Part shown: in pieces, positions 11,426 to 21,600 of the stretch | How positions within the stretch are numbered: position 1 is the first letter of the stretch | Layout: each line of letters opens with the position of its first letter | NCBI GenBank assembly: GCA_025642075.2 | Contig: JAODUO010000070.1 | Coordinates: forward strand, 1 to 64,000 | Direction: 5' to 3' | From: Ridgeia piscesae | Lineage: Eukaryota; Annelida; Polychaeta; Sabellida; Siboglinidae | DNA length: 64,000 nucleotides | Program-made: the position numbers and the translations under genes | The notes under the pieces: generated by a model | The model's input: the letters and a program-made list of their open reading frames with translations, nothing else | The model's database searches: none | What the model was told of the DNA's origin: nothing

Positions 11426-11540
11426 TTAGGCTTGCAATCGGCTTTTGAAAGTGACCACCGCAGACTCTTGTCGAACTTTCCGCCGGCGGACACGTCAACT
11501 TCATCATCTCTAACCTGCTTTTTCTGCAGGAATCCTTTCG
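11426..11540 (+). pseudogene. Possible decayed tail of the virus-like block
   Basis: Short coding-like pieces persist past the stop, for example a GGHVNFIISNLL stretch near 11,485-11,525, but stops interrupt every frame. This suggests the insertion reached about 11,540 before AT-rich host sequence resumes. Confidence 0.3.
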
Positions 11541-11899
11541 TGGAAGTATGTGAAAAGTTGCTTACTTACAATCATAGTATATCTATTAGCCATACAGTGC
11601 ATTAAATTGTTTAATTATGTTTGTTTTAATGCGTTTGGCCCGTTTTTGCGAGAGCTATGCTGTGTCGCCTATCGACTGGCGGCTTCCGTGATTGTAAGCA
11701 ACACGCCAATCAAACCGGAAAAGGCCCTAGGCAAGATGGCAGCGCCCTGTGTTGAAAGTAGCTCAGTTAAAAAAAAATATTAAAAATATACCGCGACGCT
11801 GTGCTTGTCAAATTATGGTGACAAGTGCTGTAAATTATATGTTCTTATGTTTGGGCTGTGGTTGTTCAGCCGCTTCACTCCCCCTTTAAGTACTGCCGT
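11541..11899. other. Host-like AT-rich spacer
   Basis: No supported gene. The word CAAGATGGCAGC at about 11,732 resembles a YY1 site of the kind found at metazoan promoters or first exons, but nothing else supports a transcription start. Confidence 0.35.
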
Positions 11900-12107
<208 letters not shown>

Positions 12108-12748
12108 TACACCTAAGTACTGCACACACATACACACGCAAGATGATATAGGCATTATAGAAATCTTACTATTATTATACAACCATATTCTTTTACTTTC
12201 TAGCATATGCTTGGTTAACAAATGCCATAACACTGCTTATTGTGTATATGTGTGTCTTTAAAACTTTTTCACACCCACGTTTTCATTGCTGTAGTAAAAC
12301 AGGGAAGACATGGATTGTTGCCTACTAGCCTTGCAGCCATGTCTGTTTTTGTCGTAGTGACATGTTTTTTTGCAGGAGTAGTTAGATTATAGTATCATGT
12401 GGCCTTTAATCAGCCATTACATCAACAAGTTGCGTTATTTTCAATACACTGTTATGTTATATCTGGATTAGTATGGATGTTGTTTCTGAAGTAATAAGTT
12501 TGCTTTTTTAAAGAGGTGTACGTTTGATAAATGTGAACAAAATTTCTTTTCAAAGTTTAAAATGCACATCTTTTGTCATTTATATTATTTCACTATTGTG
12601 TGAAATGTTGTTATATTTAACCGAACAACCAAAGAAACGATGTGACTAACAATAGTCACATCTCAGGGGACCATAAAGAGGTATTCATATGAATGTGTTG
12701 TTAACAAGTGAAAATATTTACAATAATGTGTATCTATCTATATTTCAG

Positions 12749-12850
12749 TACGCAAAGGCCATCTGCGACGGAACGGAGACAAACCAAACAGAGCAGGCCG
12801 ACGTTGTTGGTTTTCGGCCCGCGTTGTTGCATGAGTTTATAAATCTTTGA
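12749..12850 (+). CDS. Orphan terminal-exon-like segment
   Basis: A polypyrimidine tract and TTTCAG acceptor at 12,743-12,748 precede a GC-rich 102-bp stretch that stands out from its AT-rich surroundings. One frame reads 33 codons from YAKAICDGTET to a TGA at 12,848-12,850; another is open for a similar length with many Arg residues. An AATAAA at 12,989-12,994 lies 139 bp downstream. It could be the last exon of a plus-strand gene whose other exons are not recognised, or an old repeat. The frame is uncertain. Confidence 0.25.
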   Translation, partial: YAKAICDGTETNQTEQADVVGFRPALLHEFINL

Positions 12851-14140
12851 AAGTAATCTTATTTAATTATTATTAAATGCAACGGTTTATACAAAGAGCT
12901 TCTATTGTTGTGAATGATATTGTTTGCATTTCATTTAACACTACTATTCAACTGTTATGTGACACATACTTACACCAGTCGACATGTTAATAAAGTTATG
13001 TAAGTCTTGAATGCATGACTCATTTCCCAAAATATGTTATTAAATCATTGCCGAATTGTGTTGGGTAAAACCAACTATTTGGATATGGTAACGTCTAGAT
13101 TTCCACCCTTTTGTACTGATATTGAGCACCTCAATGGGATTTATATACTGCAATGTTAAGCCCATATAACGCCTTTTTGAATAAACAAATTTAATTCTAC
13201 AACACATTCCAATAGGACCACTATAAAAGTGTGTTCCATACTTGCAAAATAGACCAAAATATATGCCATTATAAAAGTGTGATCCACACCCATGCCCTGA
13301 CGAATTTATTGTACACACTACCTCTATGGGCTATCAACATCACATACACAATTTAAACCGTATGTATCTAAAATACAGCTTTAGTTTAATTTGTTTTCAA
13401 AATATAGGGCCTGCCTACAAACTATGCCAATTCGGGCACGTTACATCCAATACATTCAGCTAGTAGACAGTAACATATATCTTAAACTGCCAGAGTTATA
13501 TGTCACGAAGACGCGGGGATTTGTATTTAATGCTGCACGTACTATAGACTGCATTGAAAACCATGGCTGTAACGAAGCCATAACATGCACAACGCTCTGA
13601 GACAAGGACATTAAGAAAACACTGTTTATAAAACAAACTTACAAGTAACGATGATTGTGAGGTTTTGTTATGTTTATTAATAATAATTGCAAGAAAGGAA
13701 GCGCATCAATAAATTATTAACATAAACTATACTATGCATGGTTCACTCATATGTTAATTCGGCAATCACCATGTTTACGCTGGTCACAGTAGACGTTGAC
13801 CTTTGTCACGCATGTAAGAAGTCCATAAACAACACTCAAAACGAGGTGGAACGACATCCTGGACCGGATATACATTCCAGACTGGCTAGCCGCGGGCCGT
13901 AACGTCGCGCTAACCTTCGCCATGAACCGCTAACCTTTTGACATGAACCGCTAACCTTCTAAGTTCTGGACTGTTCGACGTTCTGGACCGCCACAGCGGC
14001 CCCGCGCGAATGTGCTGGGTATCTGAGAACAGGGTAGAGCTCTTAGGTGCAATTTTCTGGGCCATGTCCCGAAGCTCGCCAATCCAGCCTCCAGCTATGG
14101 GCAGATAGCATTACACAGTCTGTGCTCACTGGCCTTAGTT
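12851..14140. other. Unassigned AT-rich DNA with a small direct repeat
   Basis: No coding content recognised. Near 13,906-13,960 the phrase CATGAACCGCTAACCTT occurs about three times in tandem with small changes. Confidence 0.4.
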
Positions 14141-14499
14141 GGCAACTAGTCTAGGAAACGGACAAATCTGAACATGCACCTGCTGCCTTGTGAGCGTCTT
14201 TGCAGAGACAAAAGCGGCCATATATTACCATGGTATCTTCCGATAACTCCTATAGCCACTCCCTTGGGTCCCACTAGGGAGGCCGAGGGAGGCCGAGAGG
14301 GGGACCTGCACCATGGAGGGTATAACTCCATTCGTCTCAACGCGACTGGACAACACGGAAGGCAAATGTTACGGGTTGTAAGTCCAACTCGATTGGCGTA
14401 GAGAACGGACGCCACGGAAACGCCTCGCAGCAAACGGTTCACCATTTTTGGCAAGGCACACAACCTGACTAAACCGGCTTACATTGAGTGTTTTTTGTC

Positions 14500-14690
14500 A
14501 GTAACTGACTTATGAGTATATTTGAGCCAACAACAAATAAGCTCAGAACGTATCCTATCCACCTGTCTATTGACTGCATTAGATTAAACGTGGAACTGCT
14601 GATTATATATGCGCCAACATTTTGTTCTACACCGGAAGTCAAAGAGGTGTGTTATGAAAAACTCCATACTCGATTGACTGGGCATGTTTG
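14500..14690 (+). mobile_element. LINE endonuclease fragment
   Basis: Frame 14,512-14,736 includes IIYAPTFCSTPEVKEVCYEKL, which matches the YAPT...F-Y-L block of LINE apurinic-like endonucleases such as the one at 635-3,571. The flanking blocks (ETW, GDFN) are missing or frameshifted, so only a fragment survives. The GC-rich stretch at 14,160-14,460 may belong to the same dead element. Confidence 0.5.
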
Positions 14691-14912
14691 TCCCAACGAA
14701 GGGTACCCCATTGCCCCACTTTTCCCGCGCTTATAATTGGATGCGCTGTAGTCTCTACATACCATTCTATAGTTTCTTAAGAGTTAAATATGTACAACGT
14801 AAATAGGCAAGAAACCGAATCTTCTTTCCACGCAAAGGGTCTAGTTATTATGTTTTACCCGACCGTCCGTCTCTACCATTGTTGAGTTGCGTAAGTTACG
14901 TAATTTTAATTG

Positions 14913-14920
14913 TGACGTCA
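14913..14920. promoter_or_regulatory. Palindromic CRE-like site TGACGTCA
   Basis: A perfect CREB/ATF half-site palindrome followed at once by CGTCGG. About 90 bp downstream a consensus donor (CAGCT|GTAAGT, 15,008) could close a short non-coding first exon of the Ly6-like gene, whose signal-peptide exon at 18,591 starts with an acceptor and so needs an upstream exon. This link is speculative. Confidence 0.25.
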
Positions 14921-15019
14921 CGTCGGCTTCAACGTCAACATCGCCTTAACGATTATCGCACCCAGCTTTAAACACCAACGGCTGGAATTACACCAGGCAA
15001 AACAGCTGTAAGTATTATT

Positions 15020-16138
15020 GTTTTTTCTTTCTGTCAACGATTATAGTAATGACCAACGCTCAGAAAAATAAACAACAAAAACATAGCAGAGAATTGTTAA
15101 GAGTTGCAAAGTTCGTTTTGATAAAGTATGCGTTAAGGACGAAAGTTTACTCTTTTCGAACTCCTCTCCCAAAATACTATGTAGGTATGTTAACTGCATC
15201 ATGCTGGACTGGTATTCATAGAGACCGGATAACCCCTTATCCGCGCTTAGCGCCTATGCTCCGGATAAACGTAATGAATTGGTATGCACTAAGAAAGTTA
15301 TGCACCATTTGTTTCTCCGTTTAGTTGGCTAGTAAAGTAGTATTCGCCGGGGGAAAATGGCTGCCGTTATTTGACATTACCGGCAGCGACAACTATTGAG
15401 AAGACATAGCATTTTCAGAGATGGACGCCATCCTTTTGAAGTGTTCGATGAATAGTTCGATGAATATGAAATCGTGCAAAAGTTCCGCTTCGATAACAGA
15501 CTAGTTTCGCGTAACCGATTCTCACACGGGCTGCGTAGCTTCGCCGAGAAGATAGCCTGGTAACAAATATGCTTTGGTTATGTAATCCTTGTGTGGTGCC
15601 ACTGTAGATACAGATAGCGATACTGCTCGAAGCCGGCAGACGGCATCGCTGTTTTAGATTCATTCACAAGTTCACGTGTATAATAATAATTAATGTTTAT
15701 AATGTTCATATGCTTTTAGTAGCGAAACTAATTTATAAAATATACGTACACAAAATAATAAGTAGAAAATAAAAATGAGATGTCAAATTAAAAACTAGAA
15801 AGTGTAATTTATGTTTATTTTGTGTGTGACATGTTTCTGTATAAGTTTAATTTTGAATGGTTTTTTATATATATAAAATCGTATTATCTGAAAAAGGGTA
15901 TCCTGGTTTAATTGGTTATTTCAAATTCGACCTAAGAACCAGTTAGAGCTTTTACCTTATCCTGGAACAAGGCCGCCCTGGCGGTAACATTGGCAGAGCA
16001 TTAATTCCACAGGCTGGTGTGATGAGCTCAAACGTGCTGCCACCTAACGGGGTCTAATTACTAGCCTCACTGACGCTAGCCTCGGTTACCCAGACTCCGT
16101 GAGGTGGCATCACTTTTAAGCCCTTCAACTGTCTTTTC
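15020..16138. other. Unassigned spacer
   Basis: AT-rich DNA with short open frames only. A more GC-rich section starts near 15,960. No family is recognised. Confidence 0.4.
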
Positions 16139-16230
16139 GGCGTAGTTACGCAGTCGACCGACAGTCGGTTAAGCGAGACTAGGGCTTCAGTTGTAACCCG
16201 CCAGGCGAAGTTACGCAGCCGAGCGACAGT
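16139..16230. repeat. Imperfect 27-bp direct repeat, 65-bp spacing
   Basis: GGCGTAGTTACGCAGTCGA at 16,139 and GGCGAAGTTACGCAGCCGA at 16,204, each continuing with a CGACAGT block, lie in a local GC-rich segment just upstream of the Harbinger fragment. They may be subterminal repeats of that DNA transposon or part of an old promoter. Confidence 0.45.
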
Positions 16231-16321
16231 TAGACTACACTGACGGCGCTTGCTACAAGTCGTGGTAACGCTAACGCTGCAATAATATGGCTCTGCTTGC
16301 GGCCGTTTCGAGGATTAGTGT

Positions 16322-16559
16322 GTGGAACTCATCGGGGTTGACAAATCCAACATCAACCGGACGGTGATAAGGGTCATGGAGGCATTACTACGTAAAGCGC
16401 CTGACCGTATCAAGTTGACGAATCAACAACAAGCCGGCAAGACGCAGGCGACATTTTTGTATTTTTACCGTAACCATGTGAATGGGATTCACGATCTGAT
16501 TCAAGCTCCGCCAGCGAATGAACACGATTTTTTCAACACATCATTCCATCGATCTACAA
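16322..16559 (+). pseudogene. PIF/Harbinger (HARBI1-like) transposase fragment, N-terminal half
   Basis: The sequence has a DKSNINRTV...V segment (helix-turn-helix-like part of Harbinger transposases) followed by NHVNGIHDLIQAPPANEHDF. This corresponds to the family's G-x-IDGTHI-x-I-x-P-x-x-NE block, which carries the first catalytic Asp of the DDE triad. Here the Asp is Asn (VNGIH), so catalysis should be lost. A good donor-like GTAAGT follows at 16,560-16,565. The matching fragment at 17,457 is not in a compatible phase, and the block with the second Asp is not seen between them. Confidence 0.65.
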
Positions 16560-16958
16560 GTAAGTGTATCCTTGTCCTCTAGACTAGTACCACATAAATG
16601 TAAAAAGTAAACACCTGCCTTTTGCGAGACGCAATCATTGAAAGTACGCCATCTGTAAATTGAGCGCACAAACATTTAGTTTAGGGCGTAGCCGTAGTTG
16701 TGCATGTCAAATGTGCATAGTACAGACGCGCAATCTGCGGGTTTTTTTTGGTATCGCATAACCCTCAATAGCAGGTGACAAAGCGCAGTCTGCTGATTGC
16801 ATAGATGTAGCAACTATGTTAAATGTAAAAACAAGCAGACGTAACCAAACCTTAGTATAACGGATTTATGCCCACTGATGCTTAGGTGTATCGACGTTGA
16901 CATTGTTAATTATGCATGCATTGTATTTTTGTATGTAACACTTGAATGAAGCCACACA

Positions 16959-16983
16959 CATGCGTACACACGCACGCACGCAC

Positions 16984-17020
<37 letters not shown>
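16959..17020. repeat. (CA)n microsatellite
   Basis: About 60 bp of CACACG and CA repeats between the two Harbinger fragments. Confidence 0.95.
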
Positions 17021-17021
<1 letters not shown>

Positions 17022-17456
17022 TCAGAGCCACACAGCTCGGATAACGACTCTTCTCAGAACTAATCACATATTCATGGAAGAGTTTGCTACCTTGAGGCTT
17101 GAGTGTTAATTATGATAGTTTTGTTAGTTTCAGTGTATTATCTATGATAATAGCAATACCTTCTTTTTCAAACTGAAGTGATAGTTTGTGATTATACACT
17201 GTGAACTTTATAAGTTGTTATATTCTATACTACTTTTGATGTGTATTTACCCTTTAAAATTAAATCCTTGGAATTTTAAAAGTAACCATCATAATTGTAT
17301 ACTAGGTACAGGAAGTAGTATTGATGCACACACAACTGCATTTGTTTCACTCCATTTGTCATGGTAAAAGCACAAAATAAATCGGTACACTGTTGAATGC
17401 AATAACAGATGTGCTCATATAAACACTTCATTTTTTTAATATTGTTTGTTTCCTAG

Positions 17457-17661
17457 GTTACATGTGATGCGAATCAACAACTTCAGCCACAGTTCAGATC
17501 GTACAGTAGTGGAAAGGGCCATAGGAGTAGTAAAGAGAAGGTGGCACTGTCTTCACACTCAGTGTCTGTTTTGCATCAGGCAATGCATGCAAGGTTATTA
17601 CAGTGTGTTAGGCTTCATAACCCTGCTGGAGACTGAGAGAGGAGATTCCATCACACTCTGA
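17457..17661 (+). pseudogene. PIF/Harbinger (HARBI1-like) transposase fragment, C-terminal part
   Basis: Begins after a TTTCCTAG acceptor-like sequence and contains RTVVERAIGVVKRRWHCLH, the R-x-x-x-E-R-x-x-G-x-x-K-x-R-(F/W) block that holds the third catalytic acidic residue in Harbinger transposases. A leucine-rich end and a stop at 17,659-17,661 follow. Together with the piece at 16,322 it marks a dead element with an internal deletion. Confidence 0.65.
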
Positions 17662-18580
17662 CAGTGACATTGACCCTGACCCCGTCTTGGGAGTTCAGAT
17701 GCTGATTCCAAAGTGGATGAGCCAAATCCTGTAAACAACAGCCTGTGTCAGAATGGGCCAGTGATGCTGCCCGAGACTAAGCCAGAGTAGTCAACAACCC
17801 AACAACCCCAAGTCAAACAGACCCATATTGTTATTGGGGAATCCACAGGTCTGAGATTGAGAAAACAACAATAATTGTTGATGAAAAAGTTCTAACAACA
17901 CATGATGATGGATAAATATGCACCAAGAGCTGTGATCTAAAGCCTGAGTTGATTTACCTTTGTTATCGAATAGTTTGAAAAGGAACTAGAAAAAACATTA
18001 TTTCTGCAATTTGGCAAAACATTCTAAAAAAACAACAGAAAATCAATGCATTCTGGAGGAATACGAGCTGTGGATCACAGCAACAAGTTGACAAAAAGAT
18101 GTAAAATATGACACAAGCAAGTATAGACTTATGTCACTAACATTGTATTGACACATGTATGACACATGATTTGTTCCCATATTCATCACCATCTGTGTGA
18201 CCACAATATTCTGTCTCCCATTCAGTATGGTTTTATGAAGGACAAAATCACAATACAAGAACATTACAAAATGTGCTACAAAAACATGCCATGAAAATGT
18301 ACATCACAAAATGTTTCTTACAAATGTATTATATATATATAAAATTATGTCATGTTCAACTCGTAATCATTGATGAGATCTAATGAGTTATGTCCATAAT
18401 ACAAAATCTAGTAAACCCAGTTGTATTCAGCTTGAAAATTTAAATAATAAAACATGGATAGCCCTACCACTAACAATGTCACATAAAATGTGGTTTGTTG
18501 TCATAGCTAATGTATGTTGCCTATTGTCTATCTATACTTCCATTGCCTGATCTTGATATATAATGTCTAATTCAACCTTT
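17662..18580. other. Unassigned AT-rich DNA
   Basis: No coding content or structured repeat was recognised. Confidence 0.4.
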
Positions 18581-18590
18581 GTGCATTCAG

Positions 18591-18654
18591 CTGCCTTGCA
18601 ACATGAAGCTGTACTTGGTTTGGTTCGGTGGAGTTATGCTTTGCGCAATGCTTT
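18591..18654 (+). CDS. Ly6-like gene, signal-peptide exon
   Basis: The acceptor TGTGCATTCAG ends at 18,590. Twelve untranslated bases precede the ATG at 18,603, and the donor T|GTGAGT follows 18,654 (phase 1). It encodes MKLYLVWFGGVMLCAML, a hydrophobic leader. Being preceded by an acceptor, it cannot be the transcription start exon. Confidence 0.75.
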
Positions 18655-21600
18655 GTGAGTACAATATTCTTCTTCCATGTACTGGACTGGGCCCTTTCAG
18701 CACATTAAAAGTCCAATCGAAGCTTGTGCGCTTGGGGGAAGGCGGTGTATGCTCTCTTAAAACAGTTAATATAAAAATAAAACATTAATAAAGTTATTCT
18801 ATGGACATGTGCTGATTAAAAAATATATATATTTATGATGTCTCATGAAGAAATTAAAGCAGATGTTAAGGCACGAAGGCCAGCCCTGAAAGTCTCTGGG
18901 CATGTTGTGGCTGATAGGCCTGTGGGGAGCCTATTCCACTGTCTAAGTGTTGCAGGAAAAAATTAATGGTGAAGGGCTGTATTGTATTATAAATTGTTGA
19001 TTGGTCATATTGTATTGCTTTCATATTGTCCTAAGGGTAACCATATATGCCCAACGGTGGGCATATGCCGTGAGACCAATATGAATACCCAAAGGCCAAG
19101 TACAAAGAAAGACAAAATAATTAGACAATATATATATAATCAATACATACTTTTTTAATTGGCAATTTTATGTACCCTTTCATGAATATTTTTACATTCT
19201 CCTATCCGATAGTCTGGTGGACCATTGGGGCACCACAGATGACAACCAGCTCCCTCCATTCCTCTCGGCTTTCCTCGGCGGCACCCAGCGTCATGCCAGT
19301 CCATTCTGGGATGTTGTCCTCCCATCTCTTTTTCGGTCTGCTCAAGTATTCTATAACTTCACAAAGATACGTAACTCCTCGCGAATTTGCCGTAAATAAC
19401 ATGACATTACGTAATGTGGTGCCCTCTATTTTCTAGCGTGTACTGTGCACAAACATTTGGACACGATAGCAAAGGTTTAAATGACAGAGACTGCTCCAGT
19501 GGTCATATATCCCCCTAACTCACCCCACTCGCCTTGTAGATAAAGTGTTTTTAAGCTAGTCTATTTATTTGAGTTTAATGACACAGTACATTCCATACAA
19601 GCATAGATGCATTGTACAACTAAGTCAAAAAAAGAATGTGATTATAAGAGTTATAGAAGATTATTCACAGAATGATAACAAACAAAAACGTCACAATTAA
19701 TAATGTGTACAATTCAAAAAGGTATATGATCGTTACAGTTCAGCTAAAACGGTAAATAGTGTGTATACAAACAAAAACGTTCCAGTGGCGTGTACACAAC
19801 CCAAACTAAATGGTGACTAATGGTTACAGCCCAATTAAAACATTCCTATTAAAAACGGCGACTGCTACTCAGAATATCTGTCATCTGTCATGGATAAAAA
19901 CACACAATTATTATGCAACAAGCAAATGTTATGTTATAATAATATTATCGCCATAAACATGGAATACTAACATGACATTCAAAGCTCATGAATAAAATTC
20001 AGGTTTAAGTCATATCATATACAGGATGTTTAAAAAAGCTTGCGTTGTTTGATTTAAAAAGTCAATATGCACTGTTTTTAGATCTATCTGGTACATGTAA
20101 TTATCAAGAATATATACAACTGACACATCTAAAAAAAATTATATACTGCCATCATTGCCTTTGCTTTTAATCTTGGATAGCCAATCTAAGATTCCTAGCA
20201 AAAAATGCCTTGTGGCCACTGGTTTCAGACAGAATGTGTGACATTAGTGCTGGACTGGTCAGCATCTAGCTGTTAAATGCATTGAACAGTTTGACCATCC
20301 TTTCTATGAACTCAGCTGTGTGAGCTGCTTCTTCTGCAACATGTATTGAACACAAATATTAATTCAGTTCAATATTATTTATCCAAATAACATTCAACAA
20401 ACATTACAATTTAAGACCATGTCAACATGCTGTACATATAATGTTGTTTGAAGGGAATACATAAGAAGGTAAAAACTTGTATTAGTACGTATCTCCAAAC
20501 ACAATTATTGTGGTCACAACCATAATAATAAATCATTAGATATGTAAATATTGCACACATCTTAAATGTTTAAACGAATACGAAAGAAAGAAAAAACAAT
20601 ATAAACAGAATTAGTTCTACTCTAATATTAATCCTGCCATATAAATAATAATATATCATGTTATATAATAAAACATTATTGACTTCATGCAGAAATTACA
20701 TTAAATTTCAACTCTATTAGTATCTAGTTACGCCACAAGTCGAAATGGTAACACGCCCGCGGTGGTTGTAATAATTACAAGATTTAGCCAAATTTAACCA
20801 GATTGCCACACGAGAGTGAACTCCAGATGACAAATGGACAAGGAACCCTTCGGCATATTGACAATCCAACCAATATTATCTATGTATATTCTGCCCTTCT
20901 GAGTTATTTGTAGATGTTGTTTTTAAACACGCGACACTCCCCATAGACATAGGGACCACTATGCAACGGGGACCAGTGAGTATTTTGTGTAATATAAGTA
21001 CTTTTTATGAAAATGTGTGTTCACAAACCTCATTTTACATCCTTGTCAATCAGATTGTTTGTGTAGATGCCAAATGTACCTGTTTAGCACTTGCTATGTT
21101 ACATATGGCGGTAATTACAAAAAATATCCTTAAAAGTTAAGTGTTTGATTCGGGAGTGTATTCGACTGGCGTTTCATTGACTATTATCACTACGTTTTGC
21201 CAGTGTCAATTACTTTACTTTTACATACACATTTCTTTAATAGATCCAATATTTACCTTCTCTGTTCAACCGGGAAGCCGTGGAAAACCATTTCCTGCAA
21301 CTGTTGTTGCAGTTGTGCGCAGCACAAAACTGGCCATTCGACTTCCAACGTCGAGCAGACGCCAATGTCGGTAGCACGCTGAAATATAGATGGCGCTAGT
21401 GGCTGTGGTGTCACAGGTTATCGCAAGGAGTTGCGTACCTTTGTGTAGCTATAAAATCCTTGGTCTGTCTCTTCTGTGCCCTGCAGGATTGTCTTGCCAA
21501 GCCCTGTAGATCTTGTTACGTGCCCATCTTTGGGGCCCAGTGGCTTGCCGAGTTCTGTTTCGCACCTCTTCGTTTGAGATGTGGTCTTTGTAGGTGATGC

